Notes: a model not told the origin generated them from the letters alone. 64,000 bases of DNA from UBA1479 sp040221095 (GCA_040221095.1 JAVJVP010000003.1:566315-630314); one strand, 5' to 3'; positions 45,588 to 52,980 are shown, numbered from the stretch's first letter. Made by a program: numbers and translations.

Positions 45588-45706
45588 GGAGCCTGGCCGG
45601 CTCCAAGAGAGGTGTCAGGTGTGCCGCTTGTCGGCACGAGATGTAGGTGTCCCAGGACCTGCATCCCTGACGCCTCTTCTTATGGGAAAAGCCTTTCCCC
45701 TCGTTT
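45588..45706 (+). ncRNA. Unassigned structured RNA element (hairpin, compact three-way junction, terminal hairpin)
   Basis: A 6-bp hairpin (45588-45593 / 45599-45604) is followed by a compact three-way junction. The closing stem of 13 bp (45607-45619 with 45666-45678, two G-U pairs) encloses a 6-bp hairpin (45621-45637, GTGCCG/CGGCAC) and an 8-bp hairpin (45641-45664, one G-U pair), with only 1-3 unpaired bases between helices. A GGGAAA/TTTCCC hairpin with a short T run follows (45684-45705). More hairpins lie upstream to 45342. It precedes the MFS gene by about 100 bases, so it could be a riboswitch-like leader or a separate sRNA. It fits none of the riboswitch classes I know. Strand is inferred. 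Confidence 0.4.
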
Positions 45707-45804
45707 TGCCTCCCCCTTATTTTGCCTCGGTGGCACAATTGGTCTAAACAAATGCGGCGGGTGTCCGCCCGCGTCTCCGAAGCTGCCCACCAAGGAGCAT
45801 CCCC

Positions 45805-47025
45805 GTGGCGTCTGGTGATACGTTCCGCCGCGTTGTCTGGCCGCTTGCCGTGGCCGAAACCCTGCTATGGGCCGGCTTCTACTATCTGTTTCCGGCCTTG
45901 CTGGGCGTTTGGGAACAGGCGTTTCCCTGGTCCAAGGTTGAAATCGCAGGCGCCCTGACCGCCGCCCTTTTGGTCTCGGCCTTTCTTGCCCCCGTCGCCG
46001 GACGCCAGATCGACCACGGCCGCGGCCGCACCATGTTCATCGGCTCGGCCTTTCTGGGCGCCGTGATGCTGGTGGCGCTGTCGCGGGTTACCGAATTGTG
46101 GGAATTCTACGCCGTCTGGGCCGGGCTCGGCGTGGTCATGGCGGGCTGCCTGTACGAACCCTGCTTCGCGATCCTGACCCGGATCATGGGCGACCGCGCG
46201 CGCCAGGCGATCACCGTCGTGACCCTGGTCGCGGGTTTCGCCGGCACCGTGGCCTTCCCGACGGTGCATACCCTGGAGGCGATCATCGGCTGGCGCAACG
46301 TGGTCCTGGTGTTCGCCGGGCTGGCGGCCTTCGTCTGCGTGCCGTTGCTGTTCTTCGGCTTGGCCCATCAGGGCAAGGAAGCCCAGGCCCCGGCGGAGAA
46401 GGCGGCCGCGAACACGGGCGCGCCGCTCAATCTGGCGCGCAACGGCGTGTTCTGGCTGCTTGCCGTTTCCTACGCCATGATGGCGTTCAATCATTTCGCC
46501 ATCATTTCCCACATGCTGCCCTTGCTGGCGGAACGCGGGGTCGGGCCGGAAACGGCGGTCCTGGCGGCGGCGATGATCGGCCCCATGCAGGTCGCCGGGC
46601 GGCTCTGCGTATTGGCCGTGCAGCGCCACGTGACCTCGGCGCCGCCCATCGCGGCGGTCAGCCTGCTGGCCATGGCGACCGCCTCGGCGGCCTTGCTGGG
46701 CGCCCATGCGGTGCCCGGCCTGCTGGTCGTCTTCGTGCTGTTCCAGGGCGCCGGCAACGGGGTCATGAGCATCACCCGCCCGGTCATCGTCGCCGAGCTT
46801 CTGGGCCGCCGCCGCTACGGCGTCATCGCCGGAATCCTGGCCATGCCCTATATCGGCTTTTCCGCCCTTGCCCCGGGTCTTGCCGGGCTGGTCTGGCTGG
46901 CCACCGGATATGACGGCGTTCTGGCCATGACCCTGTTCGCCGGGATCCTGGGCGCCGTCGCGCTGATGGCCGCCGCCCGCTGCCGCCGGGCGCAGGATAC
47001 GGAAAAGGAAACGGGCCCCGATTGA
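45805..47025 (+). CDS. MFS transporter
   Basis: 406 residues from a GTG start with AAGGAG 7 bases upstream. About twelve transmembrane helices run through the protein. The motif-A-like loop between helices 2 and 3 is VAGRQIDHGRGRTMFIG, and a central cytoplasmic loop (HQGKEAQAPAEKAAAN) splits the two halves. It belongs to the major facilitator superfamily, substrate unknown. The stop codon lies inside the loop of a hairpin shared with the convergent porin gene. The structured RNA region just upstream suggests control at the leader level, which is an inference. Confidence 0.9.
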   Translation: MASGDTFRRVVWPLAVAETLLWAGFYYLFPALLGVWEQAFPWSKVEIAGALTAALLVSAFLAPVAGRQIDHGRGRTMFIGSAFLGAVMLVALSRVTELWEFYAVWAGLGVVMAGCLYEPCFAILTRIMGDRARQAITVVTLVAGFAGTVAFPTVHTLEAIIGWRNVVLVFAGLAAFVCVPLLFFGLAHQGKEAQAPAEKAAANTGAPLNLARNGVFWLLAVSYAMMAFNHFAIISHMLPLLAERGVGPETAVLAAAMIGPMQVAGRLCVLAVQRHVTSAPPIAAVSLLAMATASAALLGAHAVPGLLVVFVLFQGAGNGVMSITRPVIVAELLGRRRYGVIAGILAMPYIGFSALAPGLAGLVWLATGYDGVLAMTLFAGILGAVALMAAARCRRAQDTEKETGPD

Positions 47026-47034
47026 CGGGGCCCG
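47012..47034 (-). terminator. Terminator hairpin between MFS and porin genes
   Basis: CGGGCCCC-(7)-GGGGCCCG, a perfect 8-bp stem whose loop contains the MFS stop codon. On the minus strand it is followed by TTTCCTTTTCC, consistent with termination of the porin transcript 31 bases after its stop. Confidence 0.75.
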
Positions 47035-47064
47035 CGTGATGTTCCTTGAACGGTGGCGGCAGAT

Positions 47065-48201
47065 TTAGAAGGCCACGTAAGCCCCGGTCATGATCGAGTG
47101 GATGGCGTCGAAGTCGGTGCCGTTGCGGTCAAGCGTGTGATAGCGGTAGGCGACATAGACGCTGGAGCCGGTGCCCTCGATCTCCTGCACCGCCTGGGCG
47201 CCGAAGGTGTCGAGGGTATCGCCGTTCTGTGCCGAATCCTCGAACCGCCCGTAGTCGATGGCGAAGGCCGTCGGGCCGAAGGAGTTGAGTTTGGCCTGAT
47301 AGCCGGCCTTGGCGTAGTAGAACTTCGGATCGTCGCGGCCCTGGGTGGCGGCGGACTTTGTGCCCGCGGCCAGGGTCAGGCTGAAGCCGCTCGGCGCAAG
47401 CGCCGAGATAGAGCCCGAAAAACCGTCTTCGAACTGGTCGTCGTTGTTGGGGTTGGACGAGTTGTTGAACCAGCCCACGGCCGCTTGGATGGTGGCACCG
47501 GAAATCGCGCCGGCGTAGTACAGCGCCGCGTCGACGGCGCCGCCGTTCAGCAGGCTCGTCGACAGGTGGAAGCCGTTGATCTCGGGTGAATCGTAGCGGA
47601 TGCGGTCGGCCGTATTGAGGCCGTCCAGGTTGTCGGCCGCACCGCCGATCGTCGCCGTCGAGCGGGCTCCCGTGGCCGAGGTGACGAAGGCGAAACCGCC
47701 GGCCACGTCGCCGACCGACGAATAACCGGCGACGCCGGTTCCGGACAGGTCCGTTTCGGAAATGCCGTTGGTCGCCGTGTCGCCCTGGCCGAGCCACAGG
47801 GTGCCGAGCCGCTTGTGGGTGAAGTAGACCTCAGCGGCCTCTTCCTCGAAATTGCTGGTGCCCGCGGATTCCGTGGTTGCACTCATCTCGTTCGACGGAT
47901 TGGAGCGCATCAGCATGATGAACTGGGTACCCACGGACCAGTCTGCGTTGATCTTGCCGTCGGCGTTGAGGAAAATTCGCGTCGAATCATTCTCGTTGTC
48001 GACATTACGGTACATGCCTTCCTCGCCGTCGTTGACGTACAGGAACGCGCGGTTCAGCTGTCCGCCGATGGTCAGTTCAACGGGGCTGTTGTTCTTGATC
48101 GACCCCGCATGGGCGGGAGCGGGGATGCCCAAGGCGGCGGTGCTGAGAGCCGTCGCGCACAACAGGGCGGGAAGCAGCCGGTATGTTTTCGGTGGTGTCA
48201 T
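47065..48201 (-). CDS. Outer-membrane porin behind a cobalamin riboswitch
   Basis: 378 residues from ATG 48201, with GAGGA 4 bases upstream. The longer frame to 48462 would translate the riboswitch. A clear signal peptide (YRLLPALLCATALSTAALGI, cleavage near APAHA|GS) is followed by a beta-rich chain with alternating hydrophobic strands. It ends in phenylalanine (GAYVAF), as outer-membrane barrels do. The layout matches Gram-negative general porins of the alphaproteobacterial Porin_4 type (TIGGQLNRAFLYVNDG near the mature start). It is the first gene after a cobalamin riboswitch on the same strand, so it is probably made when B12 is low. A role in corrinoid or metal entry is an inference. Confidence 0.9.
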   Translation of the reverse strand: MTPPKTYRLLPALLCATALSTAALGIPAPAHAGSIKNNSPVELTIGGQLNRAFLYVNDGEEGMYRNVDNENDSTRIFLNADGKINADWSVGTQFIMLMRSNPSNEMSATTESAGTSNFEEEAAEVYFTHKRLGTLWLGQGDTATNGISETDLSGTGVAGYSSVGDVAGGFAFVTSATGARSTATIGGAADNLDGLNTADRIRYDSPEINGFHLSTSLLNGGAVDAALYYAGAISGATIQAAVGWFNNSSNPNNDDQFEDGFSGSISALAPSGFSLTLAAGTKSAATQGRDDPKFYYAKAGYQAKLNSFGPTAFAIDYGRFEDSAQNGDTLDTFGAQAVQEIEGTGSSVYVAYRYHTLDRNGTDFDAIHSIMTGAYVAF

Positions 48202-48319
48202 TTCGTCCTCTCGACAATTTGCGTCATGTCCATCGTGTTCTTGGCGACGGACGGTTGATACGAAATCGTCACTGCGGAGACCGCTCCTCCGGCAAACCTC
48301 GACCGGTGGAAGGACGATC

Positions 48320-48500
48320 ATCGACGGCAGGTTTCCTGACTTGCGGGGGGCTGACCGACCGCCTTCCCGGGGGCGTCCCCAGTGGCCATCTTGGCGGGTC
48401 AGATATCCGCTTACAGTTGCGAGGACAGTTCCGGATTTGGCGGGGCATTTGTTCCGCCGCACCGGATTCCCTTTTACCCCCGGATGTCCGGGGCACCGTC
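48320..48500 (-). promoter_or_regulatory. Cobalamin (B12) riboswitch
   Basis: Read on the minus strand, the conserved elements of the adenosylcobalamin aptamer occur in order: GGTGCC near 48497, AAAGGGAATCCGGTGCGGCG, GGAACTGTCCTCGCAACTGT and AAGCGG, then GCCACTGGGGACG, CGGGAAGGCGG, and the B12 box AGTCAGGAAACCTGCC (48341-48326). The next gene on this strand is the porin at 48201. About 120 bases separate the B12 box from the start and contain a CGGAG/CTCCG hairpin, but no obvious T-tract terminator, so control may be at translation initiation. The assignment as a B12 riboswitch is firm. The gating mechanism is inferred. Confidence 0.94.
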
Positions 48501-48549
48501 GAAAGAAGTCGTATCAGTATATCCATATGCAGGCAATGGACTTTCAAAA

Positions 48550-48561
48550 ATGTTATAACAT
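48550..48561. promoter_or_regulatory. AT-rich palindrome ATGTTATAACAT in the promoter region of the riboswitch-porin transcript
   Basis: A perfect 12-bp palindrome lies about 50 bases upstream of the riboswitch 5' end, inside the most AT-rich stretch nearby (48505-48600). It overlaps where a promoter for the leader would be expected. It could be a second control site besides B12. The binding factor is unknown. Confidence 0.35.
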
Positions 48562-48626
48562 AACAAATTCAGAAAGCCACAATTAATCGCCATTTCGGCG
48601 GGCTTAAACGTTCATGTCGGGTGGTC

Positions 48627-49685
48627 TCAGGGCCGCCGGGGAATCAGCGCCCAGATATCGATATCCAGGACCACGGCCGGATGGTCCTTGCCGTCGCCGT
48701 CCGTCAGGGGAAAACCGGCGCAGGGGAGGTCCTTGGCCGCGACCAGGCGCAGGCGCAGGGCGCCGACATCGTCGCGGCCGGGCAGGGCGGCCTTGTCCAA
48801 AACTTCCGACCAGGCATAGACCGTGTCGCCCGCGAAGGACGGGGCGACGTGCCGGCCGCCGTTGATGGCGGCGACATGGAAGGCGTTGGCCAGGCCGTTG
48901 TAGGACAGCCCCCGGGCCAGGGAAATGATATGCCCGCCGTAGATCAGGCGCTTGCCGAACCGCCCGGCTTTCTGCGCGTGCAGGTCGAAATGGACCTTGG
49001 CGGTGTTCTGGTAGAGCCGCGTCGCCAGCATGTGCTCCGCTTCCTCAAGCGTCATGCCGTCGACATGGTCGATCTTTTCGCCGACCGTGTAGTCGTCCCA
49101 GAAATGGGGGCTGCCGGCGGCGATCTCGTCATAGGCGGCCAGGTTCAGGCTTTCCGGCACGGCCAAATCCTCGGCCGCGACGGCGGCGGGCAGGTCGGGC
49201 ACCAGGGGTTCGGGCGCAGGTGCTGCCTCGTCACCCTTGCGGACCATGACCCAGCGCACGTAGGACAGAACCTCTTCCCCCCGCTGGTTGCTGCCCGTGG
49301 TGCGGACCCAGACGACGCCGGTCTTGCCGTTGGAATTCTGTTTGACGCCGATGACCTCGGACTGGGCACTTAGCGTGTCGCCCGGATAGACCGGCACCCC
49401 GAACCGCCCGTCGGCGTATCCCAGATTGGCCACGGCGTTGAGCGAGATGTCCGGCACGGTCTTGCCGAACACGATGTGGAACACCAGCATGTCGTCGACC
49501 GGCATGCCGTCATAGCCCAGCGCCATGGCGAACATGTCCGACGAATGCAGGGCGAAGCGGTTGCCGTAAAGGGCGGTGTAGAGCGCGATCTCGCCCTCGG
49601 TCACCGTGCGCGGCGTGGCGTGGCGGAGAATCTGGCCGGGGACGAAGTCCTCGAAGAAATTGCCCCGGTTGGTCTTGTCGCTCAT
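48627..49685 (-). CDS. mch: Mesaconyl-CoA (2-methylfumaryl-CoA) hydratase
   Basis: 352 residues from ATG 49685, overlapping the stop of the upstream gene by 4 bases. It is a double hot-dog MaoC-like dehydratase. The first half contains FFEDFVPGQILRHATPRTVT and ALYGNRFALHSSDMFA, the second half VHFDLHAQKAGRFGKRLIYGGHIISLA. Length and sequence match the hydratase of the ethylmalonyl-CoA pathway, which converts mesaconyl-CoA to beta-methylmalyl-CoA during acetyl-CoA assimilation. Its partner gene is the CitE-like malyl-CoA enzyme directly upstream. The pathway also needs two B12-dependent mutases not encoded here. Confidence 0.93.
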   Translation of the reverse strand: MSDKTNRGNFFEDFVPGQILRHATPRTVTEGEIALYTALYGNRFALHSSDMFAMALGYDGMPVDDMLVFHIVFGKTVPDISLNAVANLGYADGRFGVPVYPGDTLSAQSEVIGVKQNSNGKTGVVWVRTTGSNQRGEEVLSYVRWVMVRKGDEAAPAPEPLVPDLPAAVAAEDLAVPESLNLAAYDEIAAGSPHFWDDYTVGEKIDHVDGMTLEEAEHMLATRLYQNTAKVHFDLHAQKAGRFGKRLIYGGHIISLARGLSYNGLANAFHVAAINGGRHVAPSFAGDTVYAWSEVLDKAALPGRDDVGALRLRLVAAKDLPCAGFPLTDGDGKDHPAVVLDIDIWALIPRRP

Positions 49686-50560
49686 GCCTGTTCCATTTCG
49701 ACAATGGCGTCGGCCATGGCGACCATCTGCTTGGCGCCCTCGACATGCAGGTTTTCGATCAGCTTGCCGTCGACCAGGACCACGCCCTTGCCTTCTTTTT
49801 CGGCTTCGGCATGGGCCTGGATGATCCGCTTGGACCAGGCAATCTCGTCCTGCGACGGCGAAAACGCCTCGTTCGCCATGGCGATGGTCTTGGGGTGGAT
49901 CAGGGTCTTGCCGTCCATGCCCAGGTCGCGGCCCTGGCGGCAGGACGCCATGAAGCCGTCGTCGTCGGCCAGGTCCAGGTGCACGCCGTCGAGGATCGCG
50001 ATCTTGGCGGCGCGGGCGGCCAGAAGGCACAGACCCAGCGAGGTCACGAAGGGAATGCGGTCCGGGGTGTGCTGGGCCCGCAGGTCCTTGGCCAGGTCCG
50101 ACGTGCCCATGACCAGGCATTGCAGGCGCGGGCTGGAAAAGGCGATTTCCTCGGCGTGCAGCATGCCGAGCGGCGTTTCCATCATGGCCCAGATCGGCAG
50201 GTCTTTCGGCGCCCCGGCGGCGTCCAGGATGGCGATGGCCTGATCGACCATGGCCTTCGATTCGACCTTGGGCAGCAGCACCGCATGGGCACCCATCTTG
50301 GCGGCAGCCTTCAGATCGTCCTCGCCCCAGGGGCCGTCCAGACCGTTGGTGCGCACGATCAACTCGCGCGCCCCGTAGCCGCCCTCGGCGATCGCCGCCG
50401 TGATCTGGTCGCGGGCGGTCTGTTTGGCGTCGGGGGCGACGGCGTCCTCCATGTCCAGGATCAGGCCGTCGGCGGCCAGGGTGCGGCCCTTTTCAAGGGC
50501 GCGGGCGTTGGAGCCGGGCATGTACAGAACGGAACGGCGGGGCCGAATGGAGGGGGCCAT
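49682..50560 (-). CDS. mcl2: CitE-like (3S)-malyl-CoA thioesterase / beta-methylmalyl-CoA lyase-type enzyme
   Basis: A 292-residue HpcH/HpaI-CitE family TIM barrel. The N-terminus (RRSVLYMPGSNARALEKGR) is of the Mcl2 thioesterase type rather than the longer Mcl1 lyase, which is about 318 residues and begins differently. Further motifs are LILDMEDAVAPDAK, VRTNGLDGPWGEDDL, LPKVESKAMVDQAI, METPLGMLHAEEIA and MDGKTLIHPKTIAMANEAF. It acts on malyl-CoA to give malate, or cleaves methylmalyl-CoA. Its adjacency to mch (4-base overlap) supports an ethylmalonyl-CoA pathway role. Thioesterase versus lyase activity cannot be settled from sequence alone. Confidence 0.85.
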   Translation of the reverse strand: MAPSIRPRRSVLYMPGSNARALEKGRTLAADGLILDMEDAVAPDAKQTARDQITAAIAEGGYGARELIVRTNGLDGPWGEDDLKAAAKMGAHAVLLPKVESKAMVDQAIAILDAAGAPKDLPIWAMMETPLGMLHAEEIAFSSPRLQCLVMGTSDLAKDLRAQHTPDRIPFVTSLGLCLLAARAAKIAILDGVHLDLADDDGFMASCRQGRDLGMDGKTLIHPKTIAMANEAFSPSQDEIAWSKRIIQAHAEAEKEGKGVVLVDGKLIENLHVEGAKQMVAMADAIVEMEQA

Positions 50561-50660
50561 CTGAAAGCTCTCCTTAAGACAATGAATTGGACTGGAAATA
50601 GGATGATTATGTTGCGGCGCACACTAGCAAGTTCGTTCCGCCGGTGGCAAGCTTCCGCGC

Positions 50661-51518
50661 ATGTCCGTTCTGTCCTTTCATTCCCGGGTTTCCCGGGGCT
50701 ACGTGGGCAACAGCGCCGTCGTGCCGGCGTTGCAGGCGCTGGGCCGCGACGTTGCCCCCGTGGACACGGTGGTGCTGTCCAATCACCCGGGCCATCGCAC
50801 GGTGACCGGGCGCCGGGTGCCGGCGGAAGAAGTCCGCGCGCTTGCCGATGCGGTCCTGGCTCTGGCCGGCATGCCGGCCTTCCGCGCGGTGATGACCGGC
50901 TACATGGCCGGGGCCGATACGGCGCGGGCGGCGCTGGCCGTCGTCAATCGGCTTAAGGCCGGCGGGGCCGGTGTTCTGTATGTCTGCGATCCGATCCTCG
51001 GCGACCGCGACGAAGGCATTTACGTGGACGACGCCCTGGTGCCGTTCTTTCGCGGCGAGGCCCTGCCGAGGGCCGATCTGGCCCTGCCCAATGCGTTCGA
51101 GCTTGAACAGCTGACCGGCGACCGGGTGGTCGATGTCGGCACCGCCGTGGCCGCCGCCCATGCGTTGCGCGCGCGTGGCACGGGGGCCGTGGTCGTGACC
51201 TCCGTGCCCGACCATCCCGACCCGGACCTGGGCGGTCTTCTGATCGGAACCCTTGCCGTCGATGACGAGGGCGAGTGGCTGATCGAGGCGCCTCGGCTCA
51301 TGCGCCGGGCTAAGGGAGCGGGCGACGTATTCGCGGGCTTGATCGTCGGCCACCTGCTGGCGGGCGCCTCCCTGCGCGACGCCGCGGCGCGGGCCACGGC
51401 CTCGGTTCACGGGCTGCTGGAAGCCGCCGGCGAGGACGACCTTGACCTGCCGGTGATCCGCCGCCGGGACCTGTTGACGCAACCGGAACGGACCTTCAAG
51501 CCGCAAGCCGTGCGCTGA
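50661..51518 (+). CDS. pdxY: Pyridoxal kinase
   Basis: A 285-residue ribokinase-fold PdxK/PdxY enzyme. It has the N-terminal HSRVSRGYVGNSAVVPALQA, the substrate-side TGYMAGADTARAAL, YVCDPILGDRDEGIYV, LPNAFELEQLTG, and the anion-hole/catalytic RRAKGAGDVFAGLIVGHLL. It phosphorylates pyridoxal (and related vitamers) to PLP in the salvage pathway. It is divergent from mcl2. Several PLP enzymes (aspC, metY) are also in this window, but no regulatory link is visible. Confidence 0.95.
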   Translation: MSVLSFHSRVSRGYVGNSAVVPALQALGRDVAPVDTVVLSNHPGHRTVTGRRVPAEEVRALADAVLALAGMPAFRAVMTGYMAGADTARAALAVVNRLKAGGAGVLYVCDPILGDRDEGIYVDDALVPFFRGEALPRADLALPNAFELEQLTGDRVVDVGTAVAAAHALRARGTGAVVVTSVPDHPDPDLGGLLIGTLAVDDEGEWLIEAPRLMRRAKGAGDVFAGLIVGHLLAGASLRDAAARATASVHGLLEAAGEDDLDLPVIRRRDLLTQPERTFKPQAVR

Positions 51519-51551
51519 CGACGCTGACTTAAAAGGGTCACAGGGGCGCTC

Positions 51552-51580
51552 TTGACAGGCCGGTTCTGGTTTAGTATTTA
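51552..51580 (+). promoter_or_regulatory. Sigma-70-type promoter of the arsR operon
   Basis: A perfect -35 TTGACA (51552-51557) and a -10 TATTTA (51575-51580) are separated by the ideal 17 bases. The -10 box is the left part of the inverted repeat at 51575-51596, so the operator overlaps the promoter. It lies 35 bases upstream of the arsR start. Confidence 0.75.
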
Positions 51581-51596
51581 ACCAACACGTTAAATA
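51575..51596. promoter_or_regulatory. ArsR-type operator (inverted repeat)
   Basis: TATTTAAC-(6)-GTTAAATA, a perfect 8-base inverted repeat in an otherwise GC-rich region. It covers the -10 box and likely start site of the arsR operon. ArsR/SmtB repressors bind such AT-rich dyads, so autorepression by the first gene product is the simplest reading. Confidence 0.7.
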
Positions 51597-51614
51597 AAGA
51601 AAGATCGATAAGGC

Positions 51615-51962
51615 ATGACCACGGACCCCCTCAGCGAAACCTTCCAGGCCCTGGCCGACCCGACCCGACGGGCCATCCTGGCGCGGCTCGCCTTGGGCGA
51701 GGCGTCGGTGTCGGAACTCGGTGCGCCGTTCGAGATGTCCCTGCCCGCGATCTCCCGGCATCTGAAGGTGCTGGAACGCGCCGGCCTGATCGAGCGCGGC
51801 CGCCAGGCGCAATGGCGACCCTGCCGCCTCAACGGCGAGGGGCTGAAGACGGTCTTCGATTGGGTCGAGGAATACCGCCGGTTCTGGGAGCAGAGCTTCG
51901 ACCGGCTTGAAGCCTATTTGGAAGAGATTCAGAAAAAGGATGCCAGCGATGAACGCCACTAG
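51615..51962 (+). CDS. ArsR family transcriptional regulator
   Basis: A 115-residue winged helix-turn-helix protein: FQALADPTRRAILARLALGE, then SVSELGAPFEMSLPAISRHL as the recognition region, and ERAGLIERGRQAQWRPCRL as the wing. There is no metal-binding CxC pair, so it is of the type usually encoded next to AHSA1/SRPBCC proteins, probably sensing an organic ligand. It has its own promoter and dyad operator. It is the first gene of a five-gene plus-strand cluster and overlaps the next start by 14 bases. Confidence 0.94.
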   Translation: MTTDPLSETFQALADPTRRAILARLALGEASVSELGAPFEMSLPAISRHLKVLERAGLIERGRQAQWRPCRLNGEGLKTVFDWVEEYRRFWEQSFDRLEAYLEEIQKKDASDERH

Positions 51963-52476
51963 CGCAACCGGAACCGGCGCGCAGAACCCGGTATTCAAAA
52001 CCGGCCACCGCGCCAAGGCGCCGCGCGATCTTGTCTGGCGCGTGTGGACCGAGGCAGAGCACCTGGTGCGATGGTGGGGCGCCGCCGGCTCCACCGTTGG
52101 GAAGTGCGATCTCGACCTTCGCGTCGACGGCAGCTTCCACTATCAGCTGATGTTTCCCAATGGCATGGAGGTATGGGGCAAGTTCGTGTTCCGCGAGATC
52201 ACGGCGCCGGACCGGCTGGTCTTCCTGAACGGGTTTTCCAATCCCGAAGGCGACTTCGCGGCGTCCCCGTTCCCCGGTGACTGGCCCCGCCAGATGCTGA
52301 CCGTCATCACGTTCAAGGATCTGGGCGATGAGACGGAAATTTCCCTGACGTCCGAGCCCTTCAACGCGACCGAAGCCCAGCAGGCGACGTTTGCGGCCAC
52401 CATGCCGTCCATGTTCGGCGGCTGGGCCGGCACCTTCGCCCGCCTGGACGATCACCTGAAAGACCACGCCAACTGA
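51949..52476 (+). CDS. SRPBCC / AHSA1-domain protein 1
   Basis: 175 residues from ATG 51949, supported by AAGGA 8 bases upstream. The first residues overlap the end of arsR. The AHSA1-type helix-grip fold is recognised by APRDLVWRVWTEAEHLVRWW, DLRVDGSFHYQLMFPNG and the C-terminal GWAGTFARLDDHLK. Such proteins bind hydrophobic ligands in an internal cavity. They are regularly encoded with this class of ArsR regulator. The ligand is unknown. Confidence 0.92.
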   Translation: MNATSATGTGAQNPVFKTGHRAKAPRDLVWRVWTEAEHLVRWWGAAGSTVGKCDLDLRVDGSFHYQLMFPNGMEVWGKFVFREITAPDRLVFLNGFSNPEGDFAASPFPGDWPRQMLTVITFKDLGDETEISLTSEPFNATEAQQATFAATMPSMFGGWAGTFARLDDHLKDHAN

Positions 52477-52505
52477 CAGACCTTATCCCAAGGAAGGAAT
52501 GCCCC

Positions 52506-52976
52506 ATGGATACCGCCGCCCATCCCGAACTGGACCACCCGCAGACGACCCTGCTGCTGACCCGTACCTTCGCGGCACCCCGCGCCCTCTTGTTCAAACT
52601 GTGGACCCAGCCGGAACATATCGTCCGCTGGTGGGGTTGTGCCGAAACGGGCGAAGTCGACTTCACCAACGACCTTCGGGTCGGCGGCGAATTCTCCGCC
52701 GTCATGCAATTGGCGAATGGTCATACGCACCGCATCATCGGCGTCTACTGCAAGATCGAGGCACCGGAGCGTCTGGTCTTCACCTGGGCCTGGGAAAGCT
52801 CCGACGGATTCCAGGGCGGCGCGACGCTGGTCACCGTCACCTTCGAGGACAAGGACGGTCAGACGGAACTGACGCTGCGTCATGAATCCTTCGCCACCGA
52901 GGACGCCTGCACGGCCCACGGCGAGGGCTGGGGTGCGAGCCTCGACCGCCTGGGCGAATTCGTCGCGACCTTGTGA
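52506..52976 (+). CDS. SRPBCC / AHSA1-domain protein 2
   Basis: 156 residues with AAGGAAGGA just upstream. Second AHSA1 protein of the operon: FAAPRALLFKLWTQPEHIVR, WWGCAETGEVDFTNDLRVGG, and the C-terminal HGEGWGASLDRLGEFV. It is clearly related to, but not a recent copy of, the preceding gene. Two paralogues in tandem suggest either a heterodimer or two ligands. Confidence 0.92.
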   Translation: MDTAAHPELDHPQTTLLLTRTFAAPRALLFKLWTQPEHIVRWWGCAETGEVDFTNDLRVGGEFSAVMQLANGHTHRIIGVYCKIEAPERLVFTWAWESSDGFQGGATLVTVTFEDKDGQTELTLRHESFATEDACTAHGEGWGASLDRLGEFVATL

Positions 52977-52980
52977 CGCC

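Larger units (their letters stand above)
44926..45804. other. Gene-free region between sdhC and the MFS gene
   Basis: This is the longest region without a convincing gene. It contains, in order: a dyad at 44972-44987 near sdhC; an unusually AT-rich patch at about 45000-45055; CCCAGG-GAT-CCTGGG at 45195-45209; a perfect TTATNCACA DnaA-box-type word at 45246-45254 with weaker reverse matches (TGTGGGCGG 45217, TGTGGGAAT 45229); a dense series of GC-rich hairpins from 45342 to about 45700; and a promoter-like stretch just before the MFS gene. Frames such as 45229-45747 look non-coding. An origin-like or ncRNA role is possible but unproven. Confidence 0.6.

Noticed and set aside
45342..45706. tmRNA, RNase P RNA, SRP RNA or 6S RNA
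   Set aside because: No tag-peptide codons, no GAGGAAAGTCC-type P4 element, no SRP GGAAGNAGCA core, and the branched junction does not fit the 6S rod.
45229..45747. Possible 172-residue protein in the sdhC-MFS gap
   Set aside because: The residue pattern is that of translated hairpins (many Arg, Pro, Gly, Cys) with no ribosome-binding site, and the third-position GC bias of neighbouring genes is missing.
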